The notes beneath the pieces were generated by a model. That model searched no databases and was not told the DNA's origin. It was given only the letters and a program-made list of their open reading frames with translations. The translations under genes were made by a program, and so were the position numbers. Of a DNA stretch of 64,000 nucleotides, positions 9,227-18,143 are shown in pieces (within the stretch, counting starts at the first letter, position 1; each line of letters begins with the position of its first letter). Source of the DNA: Candidatus Amulumruptor caecigallinarius (GTDB lineage Bacteria; Bacteroidota; Bacteroidia; Bacteroidales; Muribaculaceae); assembly GCA_944321825.1 (NCBI GenBank), contig CALUMU010000001.1:62001-126000 (forward strand). Direction: 5' to 3'.

Positions 9227-10213
9227 ATGAATCCTTTAGAGTCTATACAAGCGACTATAGCCGAACCATTGGACCTGCTCAACGCCCGTATATCCGAGGC
9301 GTTGATGTCGTCAAATGCACTCATGAACAAGGTAGTCGAAGGCTATCTTGCGACCAAAGGCAAGCAGATACGCCCCATACTCGTGCTGCTGTCGGCGAAG
9401 CTGCTCGGCGGCATAAACGACGATGTCATTAAGGCCGGCGCGGCGGTGGAGATGCTCCACAACGCCTCGCTGATACATGACGACGTGGTCGACGATACCG
9501 ACCGCCGGCGTGGACTGCCCACCATCAACAGCGTCTGGGACAACCATATCGCAGTGCTCGTGGGCGACTTCTTCGTAAGCACCGCCCTGCAGCAGGCGTT
9601 GTCAACCGGCGACATACGCATAGTCAAAGCCATGGCGGGGCTCGGCAAGATGCTTTCGCTCGGCGAGATAGACCAGATTTATAACGCACGATTCCACCGC
9701 CTGACCGAAGAAGCCTACTTCGAGGTCATATCGCGCAAGACCGCATCGCTATTCGTGGCTTGCGTGGAGATGGGTGCCTATGCGTCAGGGCTTGAGGATG
9801 ACGACCCTCGCCTGGCCGTGCTGCGAGGATTCGCAGAAGCGTTGGGACGCTGCTTCCAGATCAAGGACGATATTTTCGACTATTTCGACGACCCTCGCAT
9901 CGGTAAGCCTACCGGCAATGACCTGCGCGAGGGCAAGGTGACGCTGCCCCTGCTTTACGCCCTGTCGCGCAAGGAGCATCCGCTTGCCGAGGCCATGTCG
10001 GCTCTGTGTGCGCAGGAGGAGCTTGACAATGACGGCATCGCCGCCCTGATAGGGTTTGCCAAAGATGCCGGTGGCATAGAGTACGCCTACAGCGTGATGG
10101 AGCGTCTGCGCGACGAGGCTGTAAGCTCTCTGACAGCAGTATTCCCCGCCGATGACGAGTCGGTCAAGGCTTTTGTCTCCATTTTCGACTACATCATCCA
10201 CCGCGATTATTAA
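9227..10213 (+). CDS. Polyprenyl diphosphate synthase
   Basis: This 328-residue all-helical trans-prenyltransferase condenses isopentenyl diphosphate onto an allylic primer to make the long chain used for quinones or lipid carriers. The first aspartate-rich motif is [13 protein letters not shown] (near residue 83) and the second is [10 protein letters not shown]. The [11 protein letters not shown] segment upstream of the first motif is also conserved. The start at 9227 (MNPLESIQ) is chosen because the upstream in-frame TTG lies within the -7 promoter element. Product chain length cannot be read from sequence. trpS follows after 41 bp. Confidence 0.92.
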   Translation: MNPLESIQATIAEPLDLLNARISEALMSSNALMNKVVEGYLATKGKQIRPILVLLSAKLLGGINDDVIKAGAAVEMLHNASLIHDDVVDDTDRRRGLPTINSVWDNHIAVLVGDFFVSTALQQALSTGDIRIVKAMAGLGKMLSLGEIDQIYNARFHRLTEEAYFEVISRKTASLFVACVEMGAYASGLEDDDPRLAVLRGFAEALGRCFQIKDDIFDYFDDPRIGKPTGNDLREGKVTLPLLYALSRKEHPLAEAMSALCAQEELDNDGIAALIGFAKDAGGIEYAYSVMERLRDEAVSSLTAVFPADDESVKAFVSIFDYIIHRDY

Positions 10214-10254
10214 TCGCGGCAGGTGGATTACCCTCAAATAATATCCTTTCCCAC

Positions 10255-11316
10255 ATGAAGAAAATCATACTTACCGGCGACCGCCCTACCGGGCGTCTGC
10301 ATCTGGGCCACTATGTAGGCTCGCTGATGCGGCGCGTCCAGCTGCAGGAGTCGGGCGAATTTGACAAGATATACGTGATGATAGCCGATGCGCAGGCTCT
10401 CACCGACAATGCCGACAACCCCGAGAAGGTGCGCGACAACATACTCAACGTGGCACTCGACTATCTTTCGGTAGGGCTCGACCCGCAGAAGACCACCATA
10501 TTCATACAGTCGATGGTGACCGAGCTGACCGAGCTGATGTTCTACTACATGAACCTCGTGACCGTCAGCCGTGTGCAGCGCAACCCCACGGTCAAGACCG
10601 AGATAAAGATGCGCAACTTCGAGGCCAACATCCCTCTCGGCTTCTTCAGCTACCCGGTCAGCCAGGCTGCCGACATCACGGCTTTCAAGGCCACTACAGT
10701 ACCCGTCGGCGAAGACCAGGCCCCGATGATAGAGCTGACACGCGAAATCGTCAACCGCTTCAACCACGTCTACGGCCCGGTGCTCGTGGAGCCTGAGATC
10801 GTGCTGCCCGAAAACGCCACCTGCTGCCGTCTGCCGGGAACCGACGGCAAGGCCAAAATGAGCAAGAGCCTCGGCAACTGCATCTATCTCTCCGACACCT
10901 CCAAGGAGCTCAAGAAGAAGGTCAACAGCATGTACACCGATCCTCAGCACCTCAACATCGAAGACCCCGGGCATCTTGAAGGCAACATCCCGTTCATATA
11001 TCTGGACGCTTTCTGCCGCCCGGAACACTTCCAGCGTTATCTGCCCGATTACGCCAACCTCGACGAGCTTAAGGACCACTACACACGCGGCGGCCTCGGC
11101 GACGGCACAGTCAAGAAATTCGTGTTTGCAATCCTTGACGAACTCCTCGCCCCGATACGCGAAAAGCGCGCTTACTGGGAGCAGCATCCCGACGATGTGG
11201 CGGATATACTCTATAACGGCACTCAGGAGGCCCGCGCCGTGGCGGCAGAGACCCTTGCCGAAGTGCGCCGAGCCATGAAAATCGACTATTTCGACTCCTT
11301 CTTCAAGAAGAAGTGA
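10255..11316 (+). CDS. trpS: Tryptophanyl-tRNA synthetase
   Basis: This 353-residue class I synthetase charges tRNA-Trp. The HIGH-type signature appears as [17 protein letters not shown] near the N terminus and the KMSKS-type loop as [10 protein letters not shown] near residue 200. Length fits the family. It probably shares a transcript with the polyprenyl synthase 41 bp upstream. A GC-rich hairpin 18 nt after the stop ends the unit. Confidence 0.96.
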   Translation: MKKIILTGDRPTGRLHLGHYVGSLMRRVQLQESGEFDKIYVMIADAQALTDNADNPEKVRDNILNVALDYLSVGLDPQKTTIFIQSMVTELTELMFYYMNLVTVSRVQRNPTVKTEIKMRNFEANIPLGFFSYPVSQAADITAFKATTVPVGEDQAPMIELTREIVNRFNHVYGPVLVEPEIVLPENATCCRLPGTDGKAKMSKSLGNCIYLSDTSKELKKKVNSMYTDPQHLNIEDPGHLEGNIPFIYLDAFCRPEHFQRYLPDYANLDELKDHYTRGGLGDGTVKKFVFAILDELLAPIREKRAYWEQHPDDVADILYNGTQEARAVAAETLAEVRRAMKIDYFDSFFKKK

Positions 11317-11334
11317 GCGGGCCGACATAAACAA

Positions 11335-11358
11335 GGGGGCCCGCCATAGCGGGTCTCC
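11335..11358 (+). terminator. Terminator after trpS
   Basis: A 10-bp GC-rich stem (11335-11344 with 11349-11358, two G-U pairs, loop CATA) lies 18 nt after the trpS stop and is followed by a pyrimidine-rich CTTTCTC tail. Confidence 0.7.
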
Positions 11359-11413
11359 CTTTCTCATATCTCATATTACCACCATACACAAACTTCTAAA
11401 ACCTTAAACTTTT

Positions 11414-12856
11414 ATGAAACACTTACTTGCCTTGCTGCTCGGCGGTGCGGCTCTGTCCATAGGGCTGGCATCATGCAGCAACACCAAGGCTTCGGCCGAC
11501 GACGAGGATGTAATCGTGCGCGACAGCACATTTACCGAAGTCATCCATCCCGATTGGACGCGCAATGCCGTCATCTACGAGGTCAACTGGCGGCAGTATT
11601 CTGACAGCGGCAAGATTGCCGGCGTAGCGAAAGAGCTGCCACGCCTCAAAGAGTTAGGCGTGGACATCCTATGGTTGATGCCTATCCATCCCATATCAGA
11701 GGTCAACCGCAAAGGCGAACTCGGCAGCTATTATGCCATAAAAGATTACAGGGCTGTCAATCCCGAACTCGGTACTACTGAGGATATGAAGTCGTTCATC
11801 GACAAGGCTCATGAGATGGGATTCAAGGTGATACTCGACTGGGTGGCAAACCATTCGGGTTGCGACAACGTATGGGTCACCGAACACCCCGACTGGTACG
11901 AGCGCAATGATAAAGGCGAGATGTACGGCCCGTTTGACTGGACCGATGTGTATGTGTTCGACTACACCAATCCTGAGATGCGCAAGGGCATGATCGATGT
12001 CATGCTCTACTGGCTCAAAGATATGGGCGTGGACGGTTTCCGTTGCGACGTGGCCATGGAAGTGCCCACCGACTTCTGGAACGAAGCCCGCGTGGAGCTT
12101 GAAAAGGCTAACCCGGAGGTGTTCATGCTTGCTGAAGCTTCGCAGCCCGACCTTGAGGAGAAATGCTTCGACATGGCGTACAACTGGCCGATGAAGGATC
12201 TTTTCAGCGCCATCGCTGCTACTGCCGGTCAGTACACATTCGTAGGCCCTAACGAAAAGGAACCCCGCAAATTCCCGGCTACCACGGCTGTAGCCATCGA
12301 CTCCCTGCTTGCCGCCCAGGCCAAAGACTATCCCACCGACTCCTATATGATGAACATGATTACCAACCATGACCTCAACTCGTGGGAAGGTACGGAGTTT
12401 GAGCGTCTCGGCAACCTCCAGGGCGCGTTTGCGGTGCTGACGTACACTCTGCCCGGTATGCCGCTGATCTACACCGGCCAGGAGACCGGTATGAACCGTG
12501 CATTTGAGTTCTTCGTAAAGGATGTACCTCCGACATGGGAACCGCGTAACGAATACTTCACATTCTACAAGACCCTCAACAACCTCAAACACACCGAACC
12601 GGCTCTGCGGGCAGGCGTACTCGGCGGCAAGATGGACCGTTACCCCACCACCGATCCCGACCTCTATATCTTCTCGCGCACAGCCAAGGGCCGCACCGTC
12701 ACCGTATTCACCAACCTTGGTAACGAAGAGGCTAAAATCGAATACACCGGAGCCAAACCCGCCAACACTGAAGGTCTCGACATCTTCACCGGCAAGGTTT
12801 CGGCATATCCCACGAGCCTGACCCCGGGCCAGTATGCCGTCTACACCAACAACTGA
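11414..12856 (+). CDS. Alpha-amylase family (GH13) lipoprotein
   Basis: The 480-residue protein has a lipoprotein signal peptide with lipobox LASC at about residues 18-21, so it should be anchored in a membrane facing the periplasm or surface. The (beta/alpha)8 GH13 motifs are visible: region II DGFRCDVA with the nucleophile Asp, region III EVFMLAEAS with the acid/base Glu, and region IV ITNHDLNSWEGTE. A short C-terminal beta domain follows. It should cleave or rearrange alpha-1,4-glucans; exact specificity is unknown. It stands alone, with no SusCD pair nearby, and ends at a strong hairpin. Confidence 0.93.
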   Translation: MKHLLALLLGGAALSIGLASCSNTKASADDEDVIVRDSTFTEVIHPDWTRNAVIYEVNWRQYSDSGKIAGVAKELPRLKELGVDILWLMPIHPISEVNRKGELGSYYAIKDYRAVNPELGTTEDMKSFIDKAHEMGFKVILDWVANHSGCDNVWVTEHPDWYERNDKGEMYGPFDWTDVYVFDYTNPEMRKGMIDVMLYWLKDMGVDGFRCDVAMEVPTDFWNEARVELEKANPEVFMLAEASQPDLEEKCFDMAYNWPMKDLFSAIAATAGQYTFVGPNEKEPRKFPATTAVAIDSLLAAQAKDYPTDSYMMNMITNHDLNSWEGTEFERLGNLQGAFAVLTYTLPGMPLIYTGQETGMNRAFEFFVKDVPPTWEPRNEYFTFYKTLNNLKHTEPALRAGVLGGKMDRYPTTDPDLYIFSRTAKGRTVTVFTNLGNEEAKIEYTGAKPANTEGLDIFTGKVSAYPTSLTPGQYAVYTNN

Positions 12857-12895
12857 TTTTTTCAGTCCTATAGAGTCTAAGACTTTCGTAGCATA

Positions 12896-12954
12896 AAAGA
12901 GCCGTATCGCAGACATCTCCCCCGAGAGGGAGGGCGTGTGTGATACGGCTCTTT
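12896..12954. terminator. 13-bp perfect stem, bidirectional terminator
   Basis: The arms 12896-12908 and 12942-12954 are perfect 13-bp complements around a 33-nt loop. AAA flanks the left arm and TTTC ends the right, so either strand could be terminated. It lies 40 nt after the GH13 stop. Confidence 0.7.
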
Positions 12955-12960
12955 CCTGTG

Positions 12961-13229
12961 GAGCATTGCCAACAACGTTATTACTAAGAACATTGTTACT
13001 AATAAAGTCCTTAGCAATGACCGTATTGCTCACACGACGGTAACCGTTGGCTTTCCTGTATGGAGCCGGGTGAGAGATGTGGAGACTGTAAGGGCTCTTT
13101 AGAGGCCGGATAAGTCCACTTTGTAGAAAGTCGGAGCGGTTTGCAGTCAAGGACGCACGAGCCGTGCGTCCCTACAGGGAAGATGGTGTCCCGAGGTTCT
13201 GCAACACCACACGCGCAGAAAGGGCTGGG
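12961..13229. repeat. Intergenic stretch with a 9-bp palindromic repeat unit
   Basis: No convincing gene is seen. The perfect stem 13151-13159/13163-13171 (3-nt loop) followed by CCTACA resembles an interspersed 'TGTAGGGACGCACG...' repeat that I recall from several bacterial phyla; this is memory, not a search. 12973-13015 contains imperfect direct repeats of the type AACATTGTTACTAA. Confidence 0.45.
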
Positions 13230-14309
13230 TCAGGGGTTGGCCGGAGGGCAAAGCTCCATTATCCGGGATACGACAGCGGAGGGCTGGATGCGGTGGAGGC
13301 ACGGATAGCCGCCGATGCGGCACGGCTTGTCGCCGAACACCGAACATGGACGGCACTCCAGTCCATCGACTTGGATATACTCGTTGGGGCGAGGGCTGTC
13401 GGGTGATTGGTAGGGGGCGAAGCCCGTCACGGGCGATGTCGCGCCCCAGATGGATAGGGTGGGGGTGCCTACGAGCGAGGCGAAGTGCATGTTGGCGGAG
13501 TCCATGGTGACCATCAGGTCGAGGTGGCTCATCAGCGACAGCTCGGCTTCGAGGCTGAGTCCGCTTCCGGCGAGCGATATGACGTTGCCGTGGTCTGCCG
13601 CCCAGCCGCCGAGGATTTCAGCCTCGCGTCTGCCGCCCCCGAATAGGTATATGCGAGTGTCACTTTTCGCTGCGAGGAGGTCGATTACCTGCTTCATCAG
13701 CTCAGGGGGGTATATTTTGCCCTCGTGGGCGGCGAATGGAGCTATACCTATCCAGCGTTCGCCCTTGTGGCGATGGCCTGTCAGATGCTCGAACAGGGTT
13801 TTGTCGCCCTTGCCGTCAGGAAATACCGAACGGAACGCGGCGGCAGGCTTGATCCCATGTATTCGGGCGAACGGCGCGGCGTAGCGTATGAAATTGGACG
13901 AGACTTCGCGTGGAGCTTTAGAACTGTGACGGATGATGTCGCGCTTGGCCTTGCGCGCCTTGTCGAAACGCAGTGTCTTGTAGCCCCGCAATAGGCATAC
14001 CAACGACAACAGACGCGACCGCATCACGTCATGGAGATCCACGAAGTAGCGTCCGTCGTTGCCGTCGCCTTTATCTTTGACGGCATCCACAGCATCGGCA
14101 AGGGTGCGGTAATCGCTAAGCGGATTGCCTTTGAAGTCGAGACCTATGACTTCGAGATTACGTGGCGGATTGACGAATATGCGCGTCATGCCCCGTTTGG
14201 TCAGCATGGTGAAGCGGTAGCTCGGATTGGCCTGTGCCAGTCCGTAGACGACCGGGATGGTCATCGCCACGTCGCCGATGGCTGAAAAGCGGGATATGAT
14301 GATGTGCAT
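13230..14309 (-). CDS. Glycosyltransferase family 9 (heptosyltransferase-like)
   Basis: The 359-residue protein starts MHIIISRFSAIGDVAMTIPV, the N-terminal GT9 signature of ADP-heptose:LPS heptosyltransferases (GT-B fold). The C-terminal half has the nucleotide-sugar binding segments IGIAPFAAHEGKIYPPE and TMDSANMHFASLVGTPTLSIWG. It probably adds a core sugar to lipooligosaccharide. It is the last gene of a minus-strand run DUF4199-GT2-DUF4254-GT9, 56 bp downstream of the DUF4254 gene. Confidence 0.9.
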   Translation of the reverse strand: MHIIISRFSAIGDVAMTIPVVYGLAQANPSYRFTMLTKRGMTRIFVNPPRNLEVIGLDFKGNPLSDYRTLADAVDAVKDKGDGNDGRYFVDLHDVMRSRLLSLVCLLRGYKTLRFDKARKAKRDIIRHSSKAPREVSSNFIRYAAPFARIHGIKPAAAFRSVFPDGKGDKTLFEHLTGHRHKGERWIGIAPFAAHEGKIYPPELMKQVIDLLAAKSDTRIYLFGGGRREAEILGGWAADHGNVISLAGSGLSLEAELSLMSHLDLMVTMDSANMHFASLVGTPTLSIWGATSPVTGFAPYQSPDSPRPNEYIQVDGLECRPCSVFGDKPCRIGGYPCLHRIQPSAVVSRIMELCPPANP

Positions 14310-14365
14310 TGAGCCGTATGTGTGGGTGCGGGGCTTGGTGTATGTGGGTATCGACAGGGCAGCCC

Positions 14366-14971
14366 TTATTTCTTCTGGTAGAGGACGGGGTTGGTGTCGG
14401 TGTCGTTGTACATCTTCATCTGGCGGTAGACTTTCATGTACTTGCGTCCGGCGGCGATATCGTCAAGGAGGGCATCGATGGCTGTGGTGAGGTCCACGCG
14501 CTGCTCGAGGAGGACGTTGAGTTTGGCGCGGCATTTGGCGACGTGTTCTGGAGTGGCATCGGTGCGGTTGACTTCGCACTCCATGTGGTATATTTTCAGT
14601 GCGAGGATGCTCAGGCGGTCAAGCGCCCAAGCGGGGCTCTCGGTGTTGATGGTCGCATCGGCTACGGGCTTGACACCGGCGTATTTCGTGCGGAAAAATG
14701 TATCGATTTCCTCTACCATGTCGGTGCGGTCCTGGTTGGAGCGGTCGATGCGGCGTTTGAGCGCGAGGGCGGCCACGGGGTCGATGTCGGGGTCGCGTAT
14801 GATGTCCTCGAGGTGCCACTGCACAGCGTCGATCCAGTTTTTCTCAGCGAGGGTATGCTCGATCGATCCGGCCTCGAAGGGGTTGTCGAATTTGGCGTCG
14901 ACATCGTCGGTGATGTGGTATCGTGAAGTGGTGTCGGCAAAGATGCGGTCACATTTTTCTGCAAATTTCAT
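14366..14971 (-). CDS. DUF4254 family protein
   Basis: This 201-residue soluble helical protein contains EKCDRIFADTTSRYHITDD and EHTLAEKNWIDAVQWHLEDIIRDP, and LSILALKIYHMECEVNR, typical of DUF4254. The biochemical function is unknown. Members are found beside LPS glycosyltransferases in Bacteroidetes, as here, so a role in core-glycan synthesis is a context inference. No signal peptide. Confidence 0.85.
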   Translation of the reverse strand: MKFAEKCDRIFADTTSRYHITDDVDAKFDNPFEAGSIEHTLAEKNWIDAVQWHLEDIIRDPDIDPVAALALKRRIDRSNQDRTDMVEEIDTFFRTKYAGVKPVADATINTESPAWALDRLSILALKIYHMECEVNRTDATPEHVAKCRAKLNVLLEQRVDLTTAIDALLDDIAAGRKYMKVYRQMKMYNDTDTNPVLYQKK

Positions 14972-15030
14972 AGTATGGTCGGTAGGGTTTTATGGGTAAT
15001 GTTATATATATGGAGATTGATAATGGTTGG

Positions 15031-16035
15031 TCAGAATTCCTGTCTGATTTCGTATTCGTTGCGCCGGGGGGAGTTACGTACCACCAATTCGCCGACGAAG
15101 CCCGCCAGAAAGAGCTGGGTGCCGAGAATCATGGTGGTCAGCGATATGTAGAAGTAGGGTGAGTCCGTGACGAGGATGTAGTGGTTGCCGTGGTACATGT
15201 TGTAGAGCTTGATGGCTCCTACGGCTATGACGGCGATAAGGCCGATCAGGAACATCAGCGAGCCGAGGAGTCCGAAGAAGTGCATCGGTTTTGCCCCGAA
15301 TTTGCCGGTGAACCAAAGCGTCGCCAGGTCGAGGTAGCCGTTGACGAAGCGGTCGAGCCCGAATTTGCTTGTGCCGTATTTGCGGGCTTGGTGGTGCACC
15401 ACTTTCTCACCTATGCGGGTGAACCCTGCATTTTTGGCCAAATATGGCACATAGCGGTGCATGTCGCCGTAGACTTCGATGTGCTTGACGACCGTGCTGC
15501 GGTAGGCTTTGAGTCCGCAGTTGAAGTCGTGGAGGTTGTGGATGCCGCTGACACGCCGGGCTGTGGCGTTGAACAGCTTTGTCGGTATGGTTTTAGACAG
15601 TGGGTCGTAACGTTTTTGCTTCCATCCGCTGACGAGGTCGTAGCCATCCTCGGTAATCATGCGGTAGAGCTCCGGGATTTCGTCGGGCGAATCCTGCAGG
15701 TCGGCATCCATGGTGATGACCACCCGTCCGCGGACGCGTGCGAAGCCGGTGTTGAGAGCCGGCGATTTGCCGTAGTTGCGGCGGAACGACACTCCGCGGA
15801 CATTGGGGTTGGTGTTGCTCAGACGCTTTATCACGTCCCAGGAGCCGTCGGTGGAACCGTCGTCGATGAAGAGTATCTCGTATGAGAAATTGTTGTCGGC
15901 CATTACGCGGGCTATCCAGGCTTCAAGCTCGGGCAGCGACTCGGATTCGTTGTAGAGGGGTACTACTACGGAGATGTCGGGGGCGGCTGAGGCCGGAGTG
16001 AGGGTGCCTGTATCGGGGGATGCTGATGTCGCCAT
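15031..16035 (-). CDS. Membrane glycosyltransferase family 2 (DPM1/ArnC-like)
   Basis: The 334-residue protein opens its GT-A domain with ISVVVPLYNESESLPELEAWI, carries the DADLQDSPDEIPEL metal-binding motif, and has a C-terminal pair of transmembrane helices (LIGLIAVIAVGAIKLYNMY and YISLTTMILGTQLFLAGFV). It is the class that transfers sugar or aminosugar to a polyprenyl phosphate carrier at the inner membrane. The ATG at 16035 (MATSASPD) is chosen because the longer frame starts inside the upstream DUF4199 gene, which ends at 16079. Part of the DUF4199-GT2-DUF4254-GT9 run. Confidence 0.9.
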   Translation of the reverse strand: MATSASPDTGTLTPASAAPDISVVVPLYNESESLPELEAWIARVMADNNFSYEILFIDDGSTDGSWDVIKRLSNTNPNVRGVSFRRNYGKSPALNTGFARVRGRVVITMDADLQDSPDEIPELYRMITEDGYDLVSGWKQKRYDPLSKTIPTKLFNATARRVSGIHNLHDFNCGLKAYRSTVVKHIEVYGDMHRYVPYLAKNAGFTRIGEKVVHHQARKYGTSKFGLDRFVNGYLDLATLWFTGKFGAKPMHFFGLLGSLMFLIGLIAVIAVGAIKLYNMYHGNHYILVTDSPYFYISLTTMILGTQLFLAGFVGELVVRNSPRRNEYEIRQEF

Positions 16036-16078
16036 CGCGGGTGTCGTTAGAGAGTGGTATTGTTTGTTTTTTGTGCGG

Positions 16079-16624
16079 TTAACGGATGCCGGAGGTCTGG
16101 CGGGGTCTGATGACCCTGACAATCAGGGTGGCGAGGAGCGAGATTACCGAGCCTGAAAATATTTCAAACCACAGCATCTGGATTACCATCTGTATGGGTG
16201 AGGGGAGGAGTCCCTGGGTCAGTATCGACTGGAGTATGTCGGCTACCTGCTGACCGTTTTCGACCGACTGGTAGAGGTCTATCATGTGGCGAACCTGGGA
16301 GCTTAGCCAGTCGGGGTCGATCCAGCGGATGTAGACGTAGGCGACGAGGCCGGAGATGATGCCTCCGCAGGCAAAAGCCATGATGCCCTGCATCCACAGG
16401 CTTGAGAACTGCGACATGCCGCGGTCACGGATCCATGTGCGCCTGAGCATCATGAACACCATGACGGGTATGGCGGCAATCAGGCATGTGGACAGTATGC
16501 CGAGCATCGGCACTTCGAGGGCGAATGCCGTGGTGAAAAACAGGACGCTCAGATATGCTCCGAGTATAAATCCGTTGTCGGCACCCTGTTTGTACGGGTT
16601 GGTTAGTCGTTGGTCGGTTTCCAC
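16079..16624 (-). CDS. DUF4199 family membrane protein
   Basis: The 181-residue protein has four predicted transmembrane segments (about residues 20-40, 43-62, 80-100 and 145-170) with RRTWIRDRGMSQFSSLWMQG between the second and third, which matches DUF4199. It is found next to GT2 genes in Bacteroidetes. Function unknown; it may partner the membrane GT2 44 bp downstream. Confidence 0.8.
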   Translation of the reverse strand: METDQRLTNPYKQGADNGFILGAYLSVLFFTTAFALEVPMLGILSTCLIAAIPVMVFMMLRRTWIRDRGMSQFSSLWMQGIMAFACGGIISGLVAYVYIRWIDPDWLSSQVRHMIDLYQSVENGQQVADILQSILTQGLLPSPIQMVIQMLWFEIFSGSVISLLATLIVRVIRPRQTSGIR

Positions 16625-16697
16625 AAATTTAATCGGCGTTGTAAGCGGGTATCGGGATAAGGTTATTGCTACCCACTCACAAAGATACGAAAAAAAA

Positions 16698-16731
16698 CAG
16701 AGTGCGGCACACTAATTTGCGCGGCACTCTG
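16698..16731. repeat. Stem-loop in the 16625-16977 intergenic stretch
   Basis: An 8-bp stem (16698-16705 with 16724-16731) follows an A8 run. It may insulate the DUF4199 promoter. The rest of 16625-16977 holds a repeat copy at 16752-16779 and the hairpin at 16913-16956, but no gene. Confidence 0.4.
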
Positions 16732-16751
16732 CCTTTGCATAATTCCCGGAC

Positions 16752-16779
16752 GGGTGCAGTTCAGTTCAGGTGCAGCCCT
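16752..16779. repeat. 28-bp interspersed repeat, copy 1
   Basis: The same 28-bp sequence (GGGTGCAG...TGCAGCCCT) recurs exactly at 39957-39984, 23 kb away. Internally it has two direct GGTGCAG units. Both copies are intergenic. Function unknown. Confidence 0.7.
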
Positions 16780-16912
16780 GCAATTTGCCTATGAGGGTTG
16801 TGGATTGATATCCTCTTGTCGTCATGCCCAGTTCCATTCTCCAATATAGCGGATGGTTTCCAAATGATTTTGTGAAGCCGAATGTGACATCATATCCGAT
16901 ATTGGATTTGAA

Positions 16913-16956
16913 ACATAGGATTTATAGGAGTCCTAAGACTCCTATAAATCCTATGT
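16913..16956 (-). terminator. 20-bp perfect hairpin after the M23 gene
   Basis: The arms 16913-16932 and 16937-16956 are perfect 20-bp complements around CTAA. The hairpin lies 21 nt past the M23 stop codon on the minus strand and is followed there by TTTC. It is unusually long and AT-rich for an intrinsic terminator, so it could also be a palindromic repeat element. Confidence 0.65.
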
Positions 16957-16977
16957 CATATGTGGTGTGTGGTAGTG

Positions 16978-17823
16978 TCAGCGGCGGGCTTTGCGGCGGG
17001 TCGCTTTCTTTTTGCCGGACTTGGATTTGGATTTCGCTGCGTATTTCGCTTTCTTGTTTTTGCTGTAGGCTGGCGCGTAGTTGACGGCTTTTTCGCAGGT
17101 CTTGCGGTCGAAGGCGAATACGTCGCGGTGGGTGGTGTAATTTTCAAAGTCGATGATGGCGCGGGGGTTGATGGCTATGCCCATGTAGCGGGTCTCGAGG
17201 TGGAGGTGCGGGCCGGTGCTGCGGCCTGTGTTTCCGCCTTTGCCTATGAGCTGTCCGGCTTTGACTTGCTGTCCGGGTCGCACGAGGTATTTCGACATGT
17301 GTCCGTAGACTGTCTCAAGGCCGTTGTAGTGGCGGATCACTACATAGTAGCCGTAACCTCCGCGGTTGTAGCGGGCGATGCGGACTACGCCGTCGAAAGC
17401 TGCTTTTATAGAATCGCCGATGTTGAGCTTTATGTCGATGCCCTTGTGCATACGGCGGAACTGCCTGCGGTAGCCGAATTCGCTGGTGACCTTGCCTTTG
17501 ACGGGGGCTACGTATGAGCTGACATCGATGTCCTTATGGTCGGGGATTGAGACTTTGCTTCCGTAGGGGTTGATCGACTGGTTGTCCCAGAATTGCGATG
17601 TGAGTTCATCGGCATCAAGAGCTTCACGGGCTTCGATTTCCTGAATGAATCTCTGGGTGTTTTCAAGCTTGAGGTGCTCCATCAACGGAGTCTGGCTTGC
17701 AAGAAGGTCGCGGTGCTGGAATTCGTGGTTTTCGGGGATGTGGTATGTCTGTGCTGCGAGTCCTGCATAAGTAAAGGCCGCAGCTGCAGTTAGAAGGAAT
17801 TTCCGGACGCTGGAGGGTTGCAT
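16978..17823 (-). CDS. M23 family metallopeptidase (secreted, basic tail)
   Basis: The 281-residue protein has a signal peptide (residues 1-24) and an LytM/M23 domain with zinc-binding HKGIDIKLNIGDSI and GPHLHLETRYMG plus RGGYGYYVVIRHYNGLETVYGHMS. M23 enzymes cut peptidoglycan cross-links or, when degenerate, activate amidases. The catalytic ligands appear present. The last 30 residues are almost all Lys/Arg/Ala/Ser, which may hold the enzyme on acidic envelope polymers (inference). A canonical promoter lies upstream. Confidence 0.93.
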   Translation of the reverse strand: MQPSSVRKFLLTAAAAFTYAGLAAQTYHIPENHEFQHRDLLASQTPLMEHLKLENTQRFIQEIEAREALDADELTSQFWDNQSINPYGSKVSIPDHKDIDVSSYVAPVKGKVTSEFGYRRQFRRMHKGIDIKLNIGDSIKAAFDGVVRIARYNRGGYGYYVVIRHYNGLETVYGHMSKYLVRPGQQVKAGQLIGKGGNTGRSTGPHLHLETRYMGIAINPRAIIDFENYTTHRDVFAFDRKTCEKAVNYAPAYSKNKKAKYAAKSKSKSGKKKATRRKARR

Positions 17824-17911
17824 TGGTAAGAGATGTTGTGAGCTGGAAGGGAGGATTAGAGAATAGAGGAGAATGTGTTAAGCAATTTTTACACTTATTG
17901 CGTTTATGCTA

Positions 17912-17943
17912 CAAAGGTAGTGAAGCATAGGTTTTTGCGCAAA
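17912..17943 (-). promoter_or_regulatory. Canonical Bacteroidetes promoter of the M23 gene
   Basis: On the minus strand TTTG (17943-17940), a 20-bp spacer and TACCTTTG (17919-17912) match the -33/-7 consensus. The start codon is at 17823, giving a 5' UTR of about 80 nt. The remaining 17944-18143 shows no gene. Confidence 0.8.
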
Positions 17944-18143
17944 TGTAAACGTTTTGTCGGTTGCACATCGCGTGTTGCGTTTGTGCAACTGCTGTTGTAT
18001 TGGAACTGATTATCAATGGTTTATGAACCGGGGTTAAATTCGGTTAAATAAAATGTCGAAATCTTACCCATTAAATCAATGTTTAAAATGTGTAAAATAT
18101 TGTATTTTATTTAATCTGAATTTTAACGTTTGTCCATGCCGTG

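Noticed and set aside
13698-13703. G6 runs in GT9 and elsewhere as further contingency tracts
   Set aside because: Runs of six are expected in GC-rich DNA and lie inside intact conserved frames; only runs of eight or more were kept.
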